In this document: in pieces, positions 22,751 through 31,591 of the stretch
Layout of the letters: each line of letters opens with the position of its first letter
Numbering within the stretch: the first letter of the stretch is position 1
Notes under the pieces: model-generated
Databases searched by the model: none
The model's input: the letters and a program-made list of their open reading frames with translations, nothing else
Told to the model about the DNA's origin: nothing
Translations under genes and position numbers: made by a program
NCBI RefSeq assembly: GCF_001273775.1
Contig: NZ_CP011801.1
Location: 1,178,001-1,242,000 of the forward strand
From: Nitrospira moscoviensis
GTDB taxonomy: Bacteria > Nitrospirota > Nitrospiria > Nitrospirales > Nitrospiraceae
Reading direction: 5' to 3'
Length of the DNA: 64,000 nt

Positions 22751-22874
22751 CAGGACACGGACAAGAGAGGTACCGCCTGCGGCCTTGCCGAGGAAGGGCG
22801 CGTCTCGGCGCGCCGGGGTGGGCGGGTGAGAAAGACGGCGTTTTGAGCGTCATGTTGGAAGGAAGGAGGAAGTC

Positions 22875-23105
22875 ATGCAGATGCGATTGGACAAAGGGAA
22901 TGACGCGTCGGCGGTGGAGCATCGGCTGCTTGGAATTTTGCGCGAGGAAGGTCCGCAAACGCTGGAAACGCTCTGCGCGCTTCCCGGATCGAGTTGGGCG
23001 GAGGTGCTGTTGGCGGTCGATCGGTTGAGCCGCACCGGCGCCGTGGCGATCGGCCAACTGGCGCGATGTGAATACCAAGTATCGTTGAACGGGCCGGCCG
23101 TATGA
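22875..23105 (+). CDS. Small winged-helix-like protein
   Basis: 76 residues behind GGAAGGAGGAAG. Helices then a short beta wing: AVEHRLLGILREEGPQTLETL, WAEVLLAVDRLSRTGAVAI, ARCEYQVSL. This fits a winged-helix DNA-binding fold (about 15-70) but is not assigned to a named family. The stop overlaps the next start (ATGA), so it is coupled to the divergent amt and may regulate this operon. Inference only. Confidence 0.65.
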   Translation: MQMRLDKGNDASAVEHRLLGILREEGPQTLETLCALPGSSWAEVLLAVDRLSRTGAVAIGQLARCEYQVSLNGPAV

Positions 23106-24265
23106 CATCGGAGGGTGAGCACATTTTATGGATGCTGATCTCGACGGTCTTGTTATGGCTGACTGTGCCCGGCGCTGCGTTGTTTTACGGCGGAATGGTC
23201 CGCAGGAAAAACGTGCTCAACACCATCGGGCTTCCGCTGAGCGCTTTGATGATCGTGTCGATCGAGTGGCTTCTGCTCGGCGAGGCCGTGTCCGGCGCAT
23301 CGGCGCGCCGCGCCGCCTTGCCGTCGAGCCCGGCTCAGCTCGGCTTGATCTACGATGCGCTGACCGCTTCGCTGGCGCTGATGCTGGTGACCGGAGCGAT
23401 CGTGGAGCGAACCAGGTTTTCGTTTTTTCTCGTATTCGGATTCCTGTGGGCGGCCCTCGTCTACGGGCCGTTGGCGCGTTGGATGGCGAGCGGATGGCTG
23501 GCGAATCTGGGATGCCTCGATTTCGCCGGGGGCGCCGCGATCCATATCAACGCGGGGGTCAGCGCCCTGGTGGCGGCGATCGTGATCGGCCCCCGCAGAG
23601 GGTATGGAAGGATCGAAATGATGCCGAACCACCTACCGCTCTCCTTCTGCGGGGCGGCCCTGCTGTGGGTCGGCTGGTTCGGGTTTGCGGCCGGTCCCGC
23701 CCGGGCGCCGATGACCACGGTCACCGGCGCGTTCGTGGCGATCCAGATGTCCGCGGCGGCTGCAGGCTTGACCTGGATGGCGGCGGAATGGCTCCAGCGG
23801 GACAAGCCCACGACCTTGGGGACCGTGAGCGGAGCCGTGGCGGGGTTGGTGGCGATCGCTCCGGCCGCCGGCTACGTCAGCCCGCTTTCGGCGATCGTGA
23901 TCGGCATCGGAGCGGGCGGGTTTTGTTACATGGTCGTGAACTACGTCAAGCTCATCGTGGGCTATGACGATTCGCTCGACGTCTTCGGGATGCACGGAGT
24001 CGGAGGGACCTGGGGCCTCGTGGCGACGGGCCTGTTCGCCTCGACGGGGGTGAACCAGGACGGGAACGACGGGCTGTTTTACGGCTATCCGTATCAGTTC
24101 TTCGCCCAACTGGTCGCCGCCTGCGCGGCGTGGTTCCTGTCCGGCGCGATGACCTGGCTGCTGCTCAAAGGGCTGATGCTGGTCATGTCGCCGCGCGTCG
24201 ATGAAGAAGCCGAAATCGTGGGCATGGATCTGACGCAGCATCGGGAAAAAGCCTACACGGGGTGA
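23102..24265 (+). CDS. Divergent Amt/Rh-family membrane protein
   Basis: 387 residues, Amt fold without cleavable signal peptide. The pore His pair is kept (IHINAG, His148; GMHGVGG) and the Asp of LDFAGG (Asp140). Lost by comparison with E. coli AmtB: Phe107 is Thr88 (DALTASLA), the WGGG motif carrying Trp148 is reduced to WMASGWL, and Ser219 is Pro (GFAAGPAR). The C-terminal PII-binding-type tail VGMDLTQHREKAYTG is kept. Co-transcribed with the Rieske gene 3 bases downstream. It may be a sensor or altered-substrate channel rather than an ammonium importer. Confidence 0.85.
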   Translation: MTSEGEHILWMLISTVLLWLTVPGAALFYGGMVRRKNVLNTIGLPLSALMIVSIEWLLLGEAVSGASARRAALPSSPAQLGLIYDALTASLALMLVTGAIVERTRFSFFLVFGFLWAALVYGPLARWMASGWLANLGCLDFAGGAAIHINAGVSALVAAIVIGPRRGYGRIEMMPNHLPLSFCGAALLWVGWFGFAAGPARAPMTTVTGAFVAIQMSAAAAGLTWMAAEWLQRDKPTTLGTVSGAVAGLVAIAPAAGYVSPLSAIVIGIGAGGFCYMVVNYVKLIVGYDDSLDVFGMHGVGGTWGLVATGLFASTGVNQDGNDGLFYGYPYQFFAQLVAACAAWFLSGAMTWLLLKGLMLVMSPRVDEEAEIVGMDLTQHREKAYTG

Positions 24266-24268
24266 ACG

Positions 24269-24715
24269 ATGGCCGTGATTCATGATGATGTCGGGCGGCG
24301 CCGCTTCTTGAGCCAGGCGGTGATGGGATTGGGAGTGCTGTTCGGTCTCGGCACGCTGGGGCTTCGCTTCCTCCAGTTTTTAGTGCCGCCGCGTCGCGAG
24401 AGGCAGGCGGAAGCCGTCCTGATCGGCGCCGAATCGCGGATTCAGCTCGGGGATGCCGTCTCCATGGACTTGGGCGGCCACAAGATCCTGGTCCTCAAGA
24501 CCGAGCAGGGCGTGGCGGCGTTTTCCAGGCGCTGCACGGATCTGGGATGCCTGGTGTCCTGGAGCAAAGAGCGGGAACAGTTTCTGTGCCCCTGTCACCA
24601 AGGCGTCTATGACAAGACCGGTCTGAATATCGCCGGCCCTCCCCCGCGGCCGTTGGACCGGTTCGAGATCGTCAAGCGGGGTGAGCAGCTCTACGTGAAC
24701 ATCGACAGGGCGTAG
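24269..24715 (+). CDS. Rieske iron-sulfur protein with altered cluster motif
   Basis: 148 residues. Tat-like N-terminus GRRRFLSQAV and a membrane anchor (about 15-38), then a Rieske domain. Second cluster box is canonical, CPCHQGVYD (Cys107, Cys109, His110). First box reads CTDLGC (89-94) where CTHLGC is expected, so the His ligand is replaced by Asp91; the codon is GAT. Cys94 and Cys109 would form the usual disulfide. It is the electron acceptor of quinol oxidation in a bc complex with the next gene. The Asp would be expected to change ligation and potential. Confidence 0.9.
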   Translation: MAVIHDDVGRRRFLSQAVMGLGVLFGLGTLGLRFLQFLVPPRRERQAEAVLIGAESRIQLGDAVSMDLGGHKILVLKTEQGVAAFSRRCTDLGCLVSWSKEREQFLCPCHQGVYDKTGLNIAGPPPRPLDRFEIVKRGEQLYVNIDRA

Positions 24716-24720
24716 CGATC

Positions 24721-24757
24721 GGCTTTCTGCCGTCAGCCATCGCAAGAAGCTGAAAGC
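24721..24757. repeat. Short CAGC/GCTG intergenic repeat
   Basis: CTGCCGTCAGCCATCGC followed by GAAGCTGAAAGCTT, of the same word family as 8192-8270. Fills the Rieske-cytochrome b gap before the GGAGGGAGGAG ribosome site. Confidence 0.4.
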
Positions 24758-24770
24758 TTGGAGGGAGGAG

Positions 24771-25817
24771 ATGAGCACACCGGGGACCGAAGCCGTACAG
24801 ATCCAAGCCGGAGAGACAGGCCCGGCGGCGAAAGAGAAAAGCTGGATCGATTACATCCAGAAAGACTTGCCCGAGCATCTCGAATGGTGGCCGTACACGC
24901 TGGGCGCGATCCCGCTCACGCTGTTCGGGCTGTTGGTGGCCACTGGCCTCCTGCTCACGTTCTATTACGTCCCGTCGCCGGAGAAAGCCTATGAGAGCGT
25001 CGATCAGATCACCAACGAGATCTATCTCGGCTGGTTCGTGCGCGGGGTGCACAAGACGTCCGTGGATCTCATGATCCTGTTCGTGCTGTTCCACGTCATC
25101 CGGGTCTTTCTCACGCGCGCCTATCGGACGCCCGGGGAATTGAAATGGGTCAGCGGCTCGATCGTGCTGTTCGTCACGCTGGCGATGGGATTTACCGGGT
25201 ACTCCCTCGTGTACGACAACGTGTCCTATTGGGGCATGACGGTGGTGACCAGCATGATCGGGAGCCTGCCGATCGTGGGAACGCCGCTGCTGTATTTGTT
25301 GCGGGGAGGGGAAGAGGTCTCGGGCGTGACGTTGCTGCGGCTGTACGATCTGCACACGAAGCTGTTGCCGGTGCTGCTGGGCGGGCTGGTGGTCGGCCAT
25401 GTCCTGATCGTCCGGCTCCTGGGTTTCGCAGAAGTCCCGGGCAGCCGCCGCTTTCATCCGTTCTATCCGGAACACACGTTGAAGATGGGAGCCATCGCGG
25501 CCGGACTGGTGGTCTTGATCGTCGATCTCGTCATGATCTTCCCGCCGCTCCTCGGTCCGCCGGCGAACCCGCTGGAGGTGGCGTCCGATGTCTCGCCTCC
25601 CTGGTATTTTTCCGCCTCCTACATGTGGATCTCGCTGCTGCCCGGGCCGGTGGCCATCTGGAGTCTGCTGGGAGGAGCCGGGCTGTTTGTGGTGTATCCC
25701 TTCGTCGATCGGGCGCTGACTGAGCGGGGCTGGCCGATGGGGATCATCAATGCGGTCGTCGCCACCGCGGTCGTCCTGGCCATGGTGGCGCTCATGCTGC
25801 TCGACGCGCGCACCTGA
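24771..25817 (+). CDS. Cytochrome b, fused b6/subunit IV type
   Basis: 348 residues, about eight membrane helices. Heme b ligands His94/His108 and His195/His210; the second pair has 14 residues between, as in b6-type proteins. The C-terminal half corresponds to subunit IV with the Qo motif at 276-279 reading PPWY instead of PEWY, so the Qo Glu is absent. Together with the Rieske protein and the octaheme cytochrome it would form a quinol:cytochrome c oxidoreductase-like complex, or run in reverse for quinone reduction, in the cytoplasmic membrane. Confidence 0.93.
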   Translation: MSTPGTEAVQIQAGETGPAAKEKSWIDYIQKDLPEHLEWWPYTLGAIPLTLFGLLVATGLLLTFYYVPSPEKAYESVDQITNEIYLGWFVRGVHKTSVDLMILFVLFHVIRVFLTRAYRTPGELKWVSGSIVLFVTLAMGFTGYSLVYDNVSYWGMTVVTSMIGSLPIVGTPLLYLLRGGEEVSGVTLLRLYDLHTKLLPVLLGGLVVGHVLIVRLLGFAEVPGSRRFHPFYPEHTLKMGAIAAGLVVLIVDLVMIFPPLLGPPANPLEVASDVSPPWYFSASYMWISLLPGPVAIWSLLGGAGLFVVYPFVDRALTERGWPMGIINAVVATAVVLAMVALMLLDART

Positions 25818-25845
25818 ACCACCTGAGAACTAGAGGAGAAGGACA

Positions 25846-27270
25846 ATGGATGACACCCGAACCGACCATGCCGATCCCGAGCCGGGAGCGCCGCATGCAG
25901 CCGACGGCCGCGTGAATTTCTCCCGCTACATGATCGGCGGCCTCTGCCTCGTGTTGTTTCTCGCCCTGACGGGGGTGGGCTACATTCAGGTCGAAGAGCG
26001 GCGGGAGGGCGGCCTCAGGCCGTTCATCTCCGCCGAGAATAAACGGTGCATCGACTGCCATCTGGCGAAGGATGTCTCGGTGGGGGGAATCAACGACTGG
26101 AAGAACAGCCGCCATGCGCCCAAAGGCATCGGCTGCGTCGAGTGTCACCGGGCGGAGGCCGGTGACGCCGACGCCTACGATCACGAGGGGTTCCTGGTGT
26201 CGACTTTGGTCACACCGAAGGACTGCATGCGCTGCCACGACAAGGAAGCGCAGCAGTTCGGCCAGTCGCACCATGCGAAGGCGGCGCAGTTTATCGGATC
26301 GCTCGACAACTTCCTCGGGAACGTGGTGGAAGGCCCTGAGGTCGGCACCACGGGGTGCGCCGGCTGCCACGGCAGCGTGGTGAAGGTGATGGAAAACGGT
26401 AAGCTGCATCCCTCCACCTGGCCGAATTCCGGCATCGGGCGGGTGAATCCCGACGGCTCCAAAGGCACCTGCTCCGCCTGCCACGCGCGCCATGGGTTTT
26501 CCGTCGCGCAGGCCCGCCAGCCGGAAAGCTGCGGGCGCTGCCACATGGGACCGGATCACCCGCAGATCGAAGCCTATTATGAAAGCAAGCACGGGGTCAT
26601 GTTCACGGCCAACAAAGAGAAGATGAAGCTGGCGCATCCCAAGGAGAAGTGGCTGCCGGGCAAAGATTACCTCTTTCCCACCTGCGCCACCTGTCATATG
26701 GGAGCCACGGGAACGCAGGAGGTGACGCACGACGTAGGCGATCGCATTAGTTGGACGCTGCGCCCCGTGGTCTCGACCCGGCTTGAAAACCATGAGGCTC
26801 GGCGAAAAGCCATGACGCAGGTCTGCCTGGCCTGCCACAGCGGCGAAATCGTGGACCGGTTCTTCACGCAGATGGACCGGGGGATCGACCTCTATAACGA
26901 CAAATTCGGCAAGCCCGCGAAGGCGGCGATGGACCGGCTCAAGGAGATGGGGAAGATCACGCCGACGCCGTTCGACGAGGAGATCGAATGGATCTTCTAC
27001 GAGCTCTGGCACCATGAGGGCCGGCGGGCCCGCCACGGCCTCTCGAAGATGGCGCCAGATTATGTCCATTGGCAGGGCTTCTACGAAGTGGCGAAGCACT
27101 TCTATACCAAGTTTCTGCCGAAGGTCCGGGACCTCTCACCGGCTGTGGCGAAGGACTTACTGCAGCAGGAGACCCACCGGTGGATCGAGAAAGGCATGAC
27201 GAAGGAAGAGATCGCCCAGATGCTGGAGTTTTACGACAAGGAAATGCAGGGCAAACGCGGAGGGTCCTAA
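25846..27270 (+). CDS. Membrane-anchored octaheme cytochrome c, HAO family
   Basis: 474 residues, one N-terminal membrane helix (about 29-47), then a periplasmic domain with eight CXXCH sites starting at 68, 97, 127, 171, 209, 229, 280 and 327. The blocks [41 protein letters not shown] and [24 protein letters not shown] are hydroxylamine-oxidoreductase-family signatures. Tyr406 (PDY) is a candidate for the Tyr that cross-links the P460 heme in true HAO; only an alignment can tell. It replaces cytochrome c1 in a bc operon, as in some anammox gene clusters. Could oxidise or reduce nitrogen species, or simply transfer electrons. Confidence 0.92.
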   Translation: MDDTRTDHADPEPGAPHAADGRVNFSRYMIGGLCLVLFLALTGVGYIQVEERREGGLRPFISAENKRCIDCHLAKDVSVGGINDWKNSRHAPKGIGCVECHRAEAGDADAYDHEGFLVSTLVTPKDCMRCHDKEAQQFGQSHHAKAAQFIGSLDNFLGNVVEGPEVGTTGCAGCHGSVVKVMENGKLHPSTWPNSGIGRVNPDGSKGTCSACHARHGFSVAQARQPESCGRCHMGPDHPQIEAYYESKHGVMFTANKEKMKLAHPKEKWLPGKDYLFPTCATCHMGATGTQEVTHDVGDRISWTLRPVVSTRLENHEARRKAMTQVCLACHSGEIVDRFFTQMDRGIDLYNDKFGKPAKAAMDRLKEMGKITPTPFDEEIEWIFYELWHHEGRRARHGLSKMAPDYVHWQGFYEVAKHFYTKFLPKVRDLSPAVAKDLLQQETHRWIEKGMTKEEIAQMLEFYDKEMQGKRGGS

Positions 27271-27800
27271 TGGAAAGGGGCGCCATGGAACGCATCGAGG
27301 CCATGTTACCGGAGACTGCCGGCTTGCCGGTGGAGGCGCCCAGACCGCCGCTGCCTCCGTTCAGCGTGACGACCGCCGTCCAGAAGGTCCGGATGGCTGA
27401 AGATGCGTGGAACACCCGCGATCCGCAGCGAGTCGCGTTGGCCTATACGGAGGACAGTCAGTGGCGGAACCGCGCCGAATTCATCGCCGGGCGCGATGCC
27501 ATCCGTCAATTCCTGATGCGGAAGTGGAGCAGGGAATTGGACTATCGCCTCATCAAAGAGCTGTGGGTCTGTCATGGCAATCGAATAGCGGTCAGATTCG
27601 CCTACGAATGGCATGACGAGGCGGGCCATTGGTTCAGAGCGTACGGCAATGAAAATTGGGAGTTCGACGATCATGGGTTCATGCGGCGCCGCATCGCGAG
27701 TATCAACGATCTTCCGATCAAGGAGACGGAGCGGAAGTTTCGCTGGCCGCTCGGACGCCGTCCTGACGACCATCCCGGACTGTCCGAGTTGGGCCTGTAA
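27270..27800 (+). CDS. NTF2-like / DUF1348 (SnoaL-like) protein
   Basis: 176 residues; ATG overlaps the octaheme stop by one base with GGAGGG upstream (an ATG at 27285 is also possible). The region from about 35 matches the DUF1348 family: [83 protein letters not shown]. Cone-shaped small-molecule-binding fold, function unknown. Its coupling to the cytochrome operon suggests a shared role, for example a binding or scavenging protein. Confidence 0.8.
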   Translation: MERGAMERIEAMLPETAGLPVEAPRPPLPPFSVTTAVQKVRMAEDAWNTRDPQRVALAYTEDSQWRNRAEFIAGRDAIRQFLMRKWSRELDYRLIKELWVCHGNRIAVRFAYEWHDEAGHWFRAYGNENWEFDDHGFMRRRIASINDLPIKETERKFRWPLGRRPDDHPGLSELGL

Positions 27801-27847
27801 GAAGATCCGGCCGGCGGTCTCTCGACCGGCCTGAAGGAGGGCGAACG

Positions 27848-28699
27848 ATGCCGCATGGCATGACGGCGACGGGGCTTGAGCCGGATCGCGCGCTTGCGTT
27901 ATCCTCCGGTCCAACCTGGGAGGGGCACAGCATGGGCAAGCGGGTTCGCACGGGATTGACGCGCGTCGATATTCTCGATCGCTACATCGAGCGGTTCAAG
28001 CAACAATTGGTGCGGTTTCAGCCGTTTCTCTCCCGGAAGCGGGCGACGGTCTCCTTGGAACAGTTCGACGAGGCGGCGGAGGACTTGATCAGCCAAGTCT
28101 TCGGCGCCGCGTCCGACGAGGCGGAGGCCTATCTGTACGCCAAGACCGGTGAATCGGCGCTGTTGCCGGAAGAAGCCCAGGAGAGCGGCACGCATGACGT
28201 GGAGCGGGAAAGCCTCCAACAGCGGCGGCAAGTGCTGGAGAGCTGCCTCGCGGACCTGGAACTGCGTCGGCGTGTGCAAAGTCAGCGGCAGAGCGCCCGC
28301 GAGGCCAACGGGGCGCTGCGCGGGACAGTGGAAGACTACATGTCGCATGACGTGCGCAGCATCCACCGGGCGGCGACGATCAAGGAGGCAGGGAGGCTGC
28401 TGCAAAAATATCGGGTCGGCTCGCTCTTGGTGGATGACGGCTCGCGGTACATCGGGATCGTGACCGATTCGGATCTGAGTCGCAAAGCCGTGGCCAAAGG
28501 GTTGGACCCCAATACGACCACCGTCATGGCCTGCATGAGCAAGCCGGTCGTCAGCATTGAAGAAACCGAACCCCTCAGCGAAGCCGTAGCCTTGATGAAG
28601 AAAGAGGGCATCCGGCATCTTGCGGTGACCGCCGACCGGACGATCATCGGCGTGTTGTCGATTTCCGACCTCCTCAGGGCCTACGAAGCCAACTCATAG
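27848..28699 (+). CDS. CBS-domain pair protein
   Basis: 283 residues behind GAAGGAGGG. An N-terminal helical region with Gln/Arg-rich segment (about 35-160) is followed by two CBS repeats (about 165-220, VEDYMSHDVRSIHRAATIKEAGRLLQ..GIVTDSDLSRKAV; and 225-280, MACMSKPVVSIEETEPLSEAVALM..IIGVLSISDLL). CBS pairs sense adenine nucleotides. Last gene of the 22875-28699 run; probably an energy-state sensor for it. Confidence 0.85.
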   Translation: MPHGMTATGLEPDRALALSSGPTWEGHSMGKRVRTGLTRVDILDRYIERFKQQLVRFQPFLSRKRATVSLEQFDEAAEDLISQVFGAASDEAEAYLYAKTGESALLPEEAQESGTHDVERESLQQRRQVLESCLADLELRRRVQSQRQSAREANGALRGTVEDYMSHDVRSIHRAATIKEAGRLLQKYRVGSLLVDDGSRYIGIVTDSDLSRKAVAKGLDPNTTTVMACMSKPVVSIEETEPLSEAVALMKKEGIRHLAVTADRTIIGVLSISDLLRAYEANS

Positions 28700-28813
28700 C
28701 GCCGCCGGCCCCAGGGTAACCCGACGCCGCTACCAGGGGGTCTCCCAGCCTGCTTTTCCACTCGTTCCCTCTATAGTGCCACCCCGTCAACGGCCATGGA
28801 GGGAGCGACACTC

Positions 28814-29989
28814 ATGCCAATGAAATCCGCCGTGCTCTGTATCGGGGCGCTCTTGTCGATCCTTACCATTACGTACAGCGGAGCGAGCGCCGATCCGAAC
28901 GCCTTGCCGCCACAGCCAGGGTCGCAGCCGACGGATCCAACGAAAGCTCGGGGCGACATGGCGGCTCAGTTCAATGGACGGATCACCGCTAGGCTGAGCG
29001 TCCCCGACGGCGGCGGAGACATCTATGTCGCCGGAGAGTTCTCCGCATACCGCGGCAAGCCGGTTCTGCCGATCATTCGTATTCGGCCCGACGGCAGCCT
29101 CAATGACACGTTTCGGCCGGCGGAAGGAGTGTTCAAACGGATCGCCGCCATGGCGCCGGCCGACGATGGTAGCGGAGATGTGTATGTGGCCGACTATGCC
29201 GCGGAGCCGGCGCGGCATGCCGGGTGGCGATTCCGCAGCACCGTCCGGCGTCTCCATGCAGACGGGACACCGGACGAGCGATTCGTCGTCGCTACGTTCA
29301 CCCATGACGACATCTATGTGCCTGATGCGCGTTTCGTGCCGGTGGTCACCGGCCTCGCGCCGGCCGGTGACGGAACAGGGCGGCTCTATGCCGCCGGGCG
29401 GTTCGGCGTCGTCCGGCTGAACCGCGACGGCAGCCGGGATGCGGCGTTCCGTTACGGAACGAGCGCGTGTCATGTCGTGCCGGCGAAGGACGGCACCGGA
29501 CATGTGTACGTGACCTCCAATGAGCGGATTGCGGCCAGCGGCCGGCATGCGTCGCAACGCATCCTGCGGCTGAAGAACGACGGCTCCCGCGATCCGCGAT
29601 TTAGCGCCGGCACCGGCGTCGCGCCGGCCTGGGACATCTTCGCCCTCGTTCCGGTGGAAGACGGCACAGGCGATCTGTTCGTGGGCGGCAGCTTCGCCAA
29701 CTACGGCGACCCGAATCCGCGCGGCCGGCATGCGGTTCGGCTTCTCGCCAGAATCAACGCGGACGGTTCGCTGGATCGCACCTCGCCCAGCCCTCCGATC
29801 GACGAGCGCCAGGGCGCCGTCACGGCGCTCGCCAAAGCCGACGACGGCAGCGGCGATTGGCTGGTGACTCAAAACCAAACGACGATCAGATACCGCGTGG
29901 AGGGCGCCAGGGTGTCCGAAGCAGCCGATGTGGCCGCCACGCTGTCGTCATCGACCTCGCGCCATGCGCCGAGCGGCGCAGCCGACTAG
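28814..29989 (+). CDS. Exported repeat protein, likely beta-propeller
   Basis: 391 residues from ATG 28814 (GGAGGGAG upstream; in-frame ATG at 28796 lacks a site). Signal peptide (about 1-26). Repeated units of the form DGSGDVYVA/DGTGRLYAAGRF/DGTGHVYVTS/DGTGDLFVGGSF followed by RLNRDGSRDAAF-type segments resemble delta-60 repeats of beta-propellers. Function unknown; periplasmic or secreted. Confidence 0.7.
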   Translation: MPMKSAVLCIGALLSILTITYSGASADPNALPPQPGSQPTDPTKARGDMAAQFNGRITARLSVPDGGGDIYVAGEFSAYRGKPVLPIIRIRPDGSLNDTFRPAEGVFKRIAAMAPADDGSGDVYVADYAAEPARHAGWRFRSTVRRLHADGTPDERFVVATFTHDDIYVPDARFVPVVTGLAPAGDGTGRLYAAGRFGVVRLNRDGSRDAAFRYGTSACHVVPAKDGTGHVYVTSNERIAASGRHASQRILRLKNDGSRDPRFSAGTGVAPAWDIFALVPVEDGTGDLFVGGSFANYGDPNPRGRHAVRLLARINADGSLDRTSPSPPIDERQGAVTALAKADDGSGDWLVTQNQTTIRYRVEGARVSEAADVAATLSSSTSRHAPSGAAD

Positions 29990-30122
29990 GCCGCAGGCTC
30001 GCCCCGAAACATTACAAACATTTTACCGCTCGCTTACCCCCGGCGATTGATCGCGCTCGGGCTCCCGCTTACCATCCCCGGACATCATGCCGTGCCCGAC
30101 GGATGGTCTGAAATTCCGGGCC

Positions 30123-31340
30123 ATGCCTCGCGTCCTGCGATCGGCGCTGATGTGCGTGCTCGCTCTGGCGGCCACCGCGACGTGGGGAGGCGGGCAGGAC
30201 GCGCCTCAGATCTCTCACCGGTGGGCTTCCTGGTTCTCCAGTCATGACGTGCAGACCGATACGAAGGCGGAAGCCGCCGCTCCGTACCAGGTGAATCTCG
30301 CCCCGACCTTCTATACTGCTCCGGTCGCGCTCGCCAGCGTGCGCAGTCTCACGCCGGACACCGCCCGTACGCAGGGCTTCCTCGGCTCGGCGACATGGCT
30401 CAAGGGAATGTTTTCTACGGAAATGGAAGTGGCGGCCAACCAGGAAGAGTCCGACACGCTCGTCAGCGGCCTTCCGGCGCAGGCGGGACCTCATCCTTCG
30501 GCCCGCATGATGCGGTTCGGCTTCACCGGCTCATCCGGGCCACTCCGCTACGGCATGACATACCGCGATGCGGGCCAAGCTTTTTACAATGCGCCGGATC
30601 AAGCCCTCAGAGAAATGTGGGGGGAATGGAAGCAGGGCGCGATCGGGCTTCGAACGGCTATCGGCCGGCAATGGAATAATCTCGGCGGCGATCCCACGCG
30701 CTCCCGCGTCGAACAGACCTATCAGCGGATCGGCCTCTCATGGAACACGCCGGCTTGGCCGAACCTTTCTCTGACCTATCAGCAGAATATGTTGAGGAGC
30801 GCGCTGGACCCGATCGGCGTCGCGCCGCAGAGATCGGGCAGCCATACGATCGAAGCGGCGCTCGGTTATACCGGGGTCTCCTGGACTGCCAGGCTGGCGT
30901 CCAGCTACGGGTTCTCGGCCGATCTCATTCGTCCGGGAGCGAAGAGTCGCGTCCAAACGGAAACGCTCACGGCGTCGTTTCGTCCGCTCACTACGCTGAC
31001 CATCGCGCCGACGCTCGGCTATCGCGTCGAGCGGCAAGACTGGTCGGGTGTGCGGACCGATCAGCCTTCGGCCTCTCTCACGCTGCATTATAGGCAGAGC
31101 CGGTGGCTCCTCATCAGCGCGATGGGGAATTATTCCAGCATGCGATCGAGCGATCACCTTGTCGATCTGGAGAACATCGGCGGGAAGGGCATGCTCGCGT
31201 GGGAGCTTGAACCGGTACGAGACTGGACGCCGCTGCTTTCGTTGGAAGCCGGCTACAACTTGCAGGTCAATCGGCTGTTGCCGTCCACCCAAACCGAAGA
31301 TCTTTCCGGCCTCCTCCGCCTCGTGCTGGCGAGGCTCTAA
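30123..31340 (+). CDS. Probable outer-membrane beta-barrel protein
   Basis: 405 residues from ATG 30123, the second in-frame Met, with a signal peptide (about 1-23). Many amphipathic beta strands: MMRFGFTGSSGPLRYGMTYRD, RIGLSWNTPAWPNLSLTYQQN, TIEAALGYTGVSWTARLASSYGF, ending LLRLVLARL. No family recognised. Separate from 28814-29989 by a 130-base gap in which I see no clear signal. Confidence 0.65.
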   Translation: MPRVLRSALMCVLALAATATWGGGQDAPQISHRWASWFSSHDVQTDTKAEAAAPYQVNLAPTFYTAPVALASVRSLTPDTARTQGFLGSATWLKGMFSTEMEVAANQEESDTLVSGLPAQAGPHPSARMMRFGFTGSSGPLRYGMTYRDAGQAFYNAPDQALREMWGEWKQGAIGLRTAIGRQWNNLGGDPTRSRVEQTYQRIGLSWNTPAWPNLSLTYQQNMLRSALDPIGVAPQRSGSHTIEAALGYTGVSWTARLASSYGFSADLIRPGAKSRVQTETLTASFRPLTTLTIAPTLGYRVERQDWSGVRTDQPSASLTLHYRQSRWLLISAMGNYSSMRSSDHLVDLENIGGKGMLAWELEPVRDWTPLLSLEAGYNLQVNRLLPSTQTEDLSGLLRLVLARL

Positions 31341-31591
31341 TCTCCGCCTAAAATATCCCGCGCGCCCTTCCGGCGCTGGACCGTCGAGAGCGCCAAGAGG
31401 CCGGCGTTTTACCAATTCTTTACAAATGACACGTACCATTAGGAGCACTCTGTCGGGATCCTCCTTCTGATCTCGCCCCTGATAGATGAACGTAAGTTGT
31501 CGATATTGTTAGTATAAAATGAGGCTTCAGTCTTGCTCTAGCTCGTGCAGCTGTGTCGAGCGGTATGAGTTGCGACGAATGGAGGGCAGAG

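Noticed and set aside
25846..27270. Evidence for complete ammonia oxidation (true HAO of comammox)
   Set aside because: No amoCAB, haoB or cycAB in the window, and the gene sits in a bc operon; the active-site Tyr cannot be settled without alignment.
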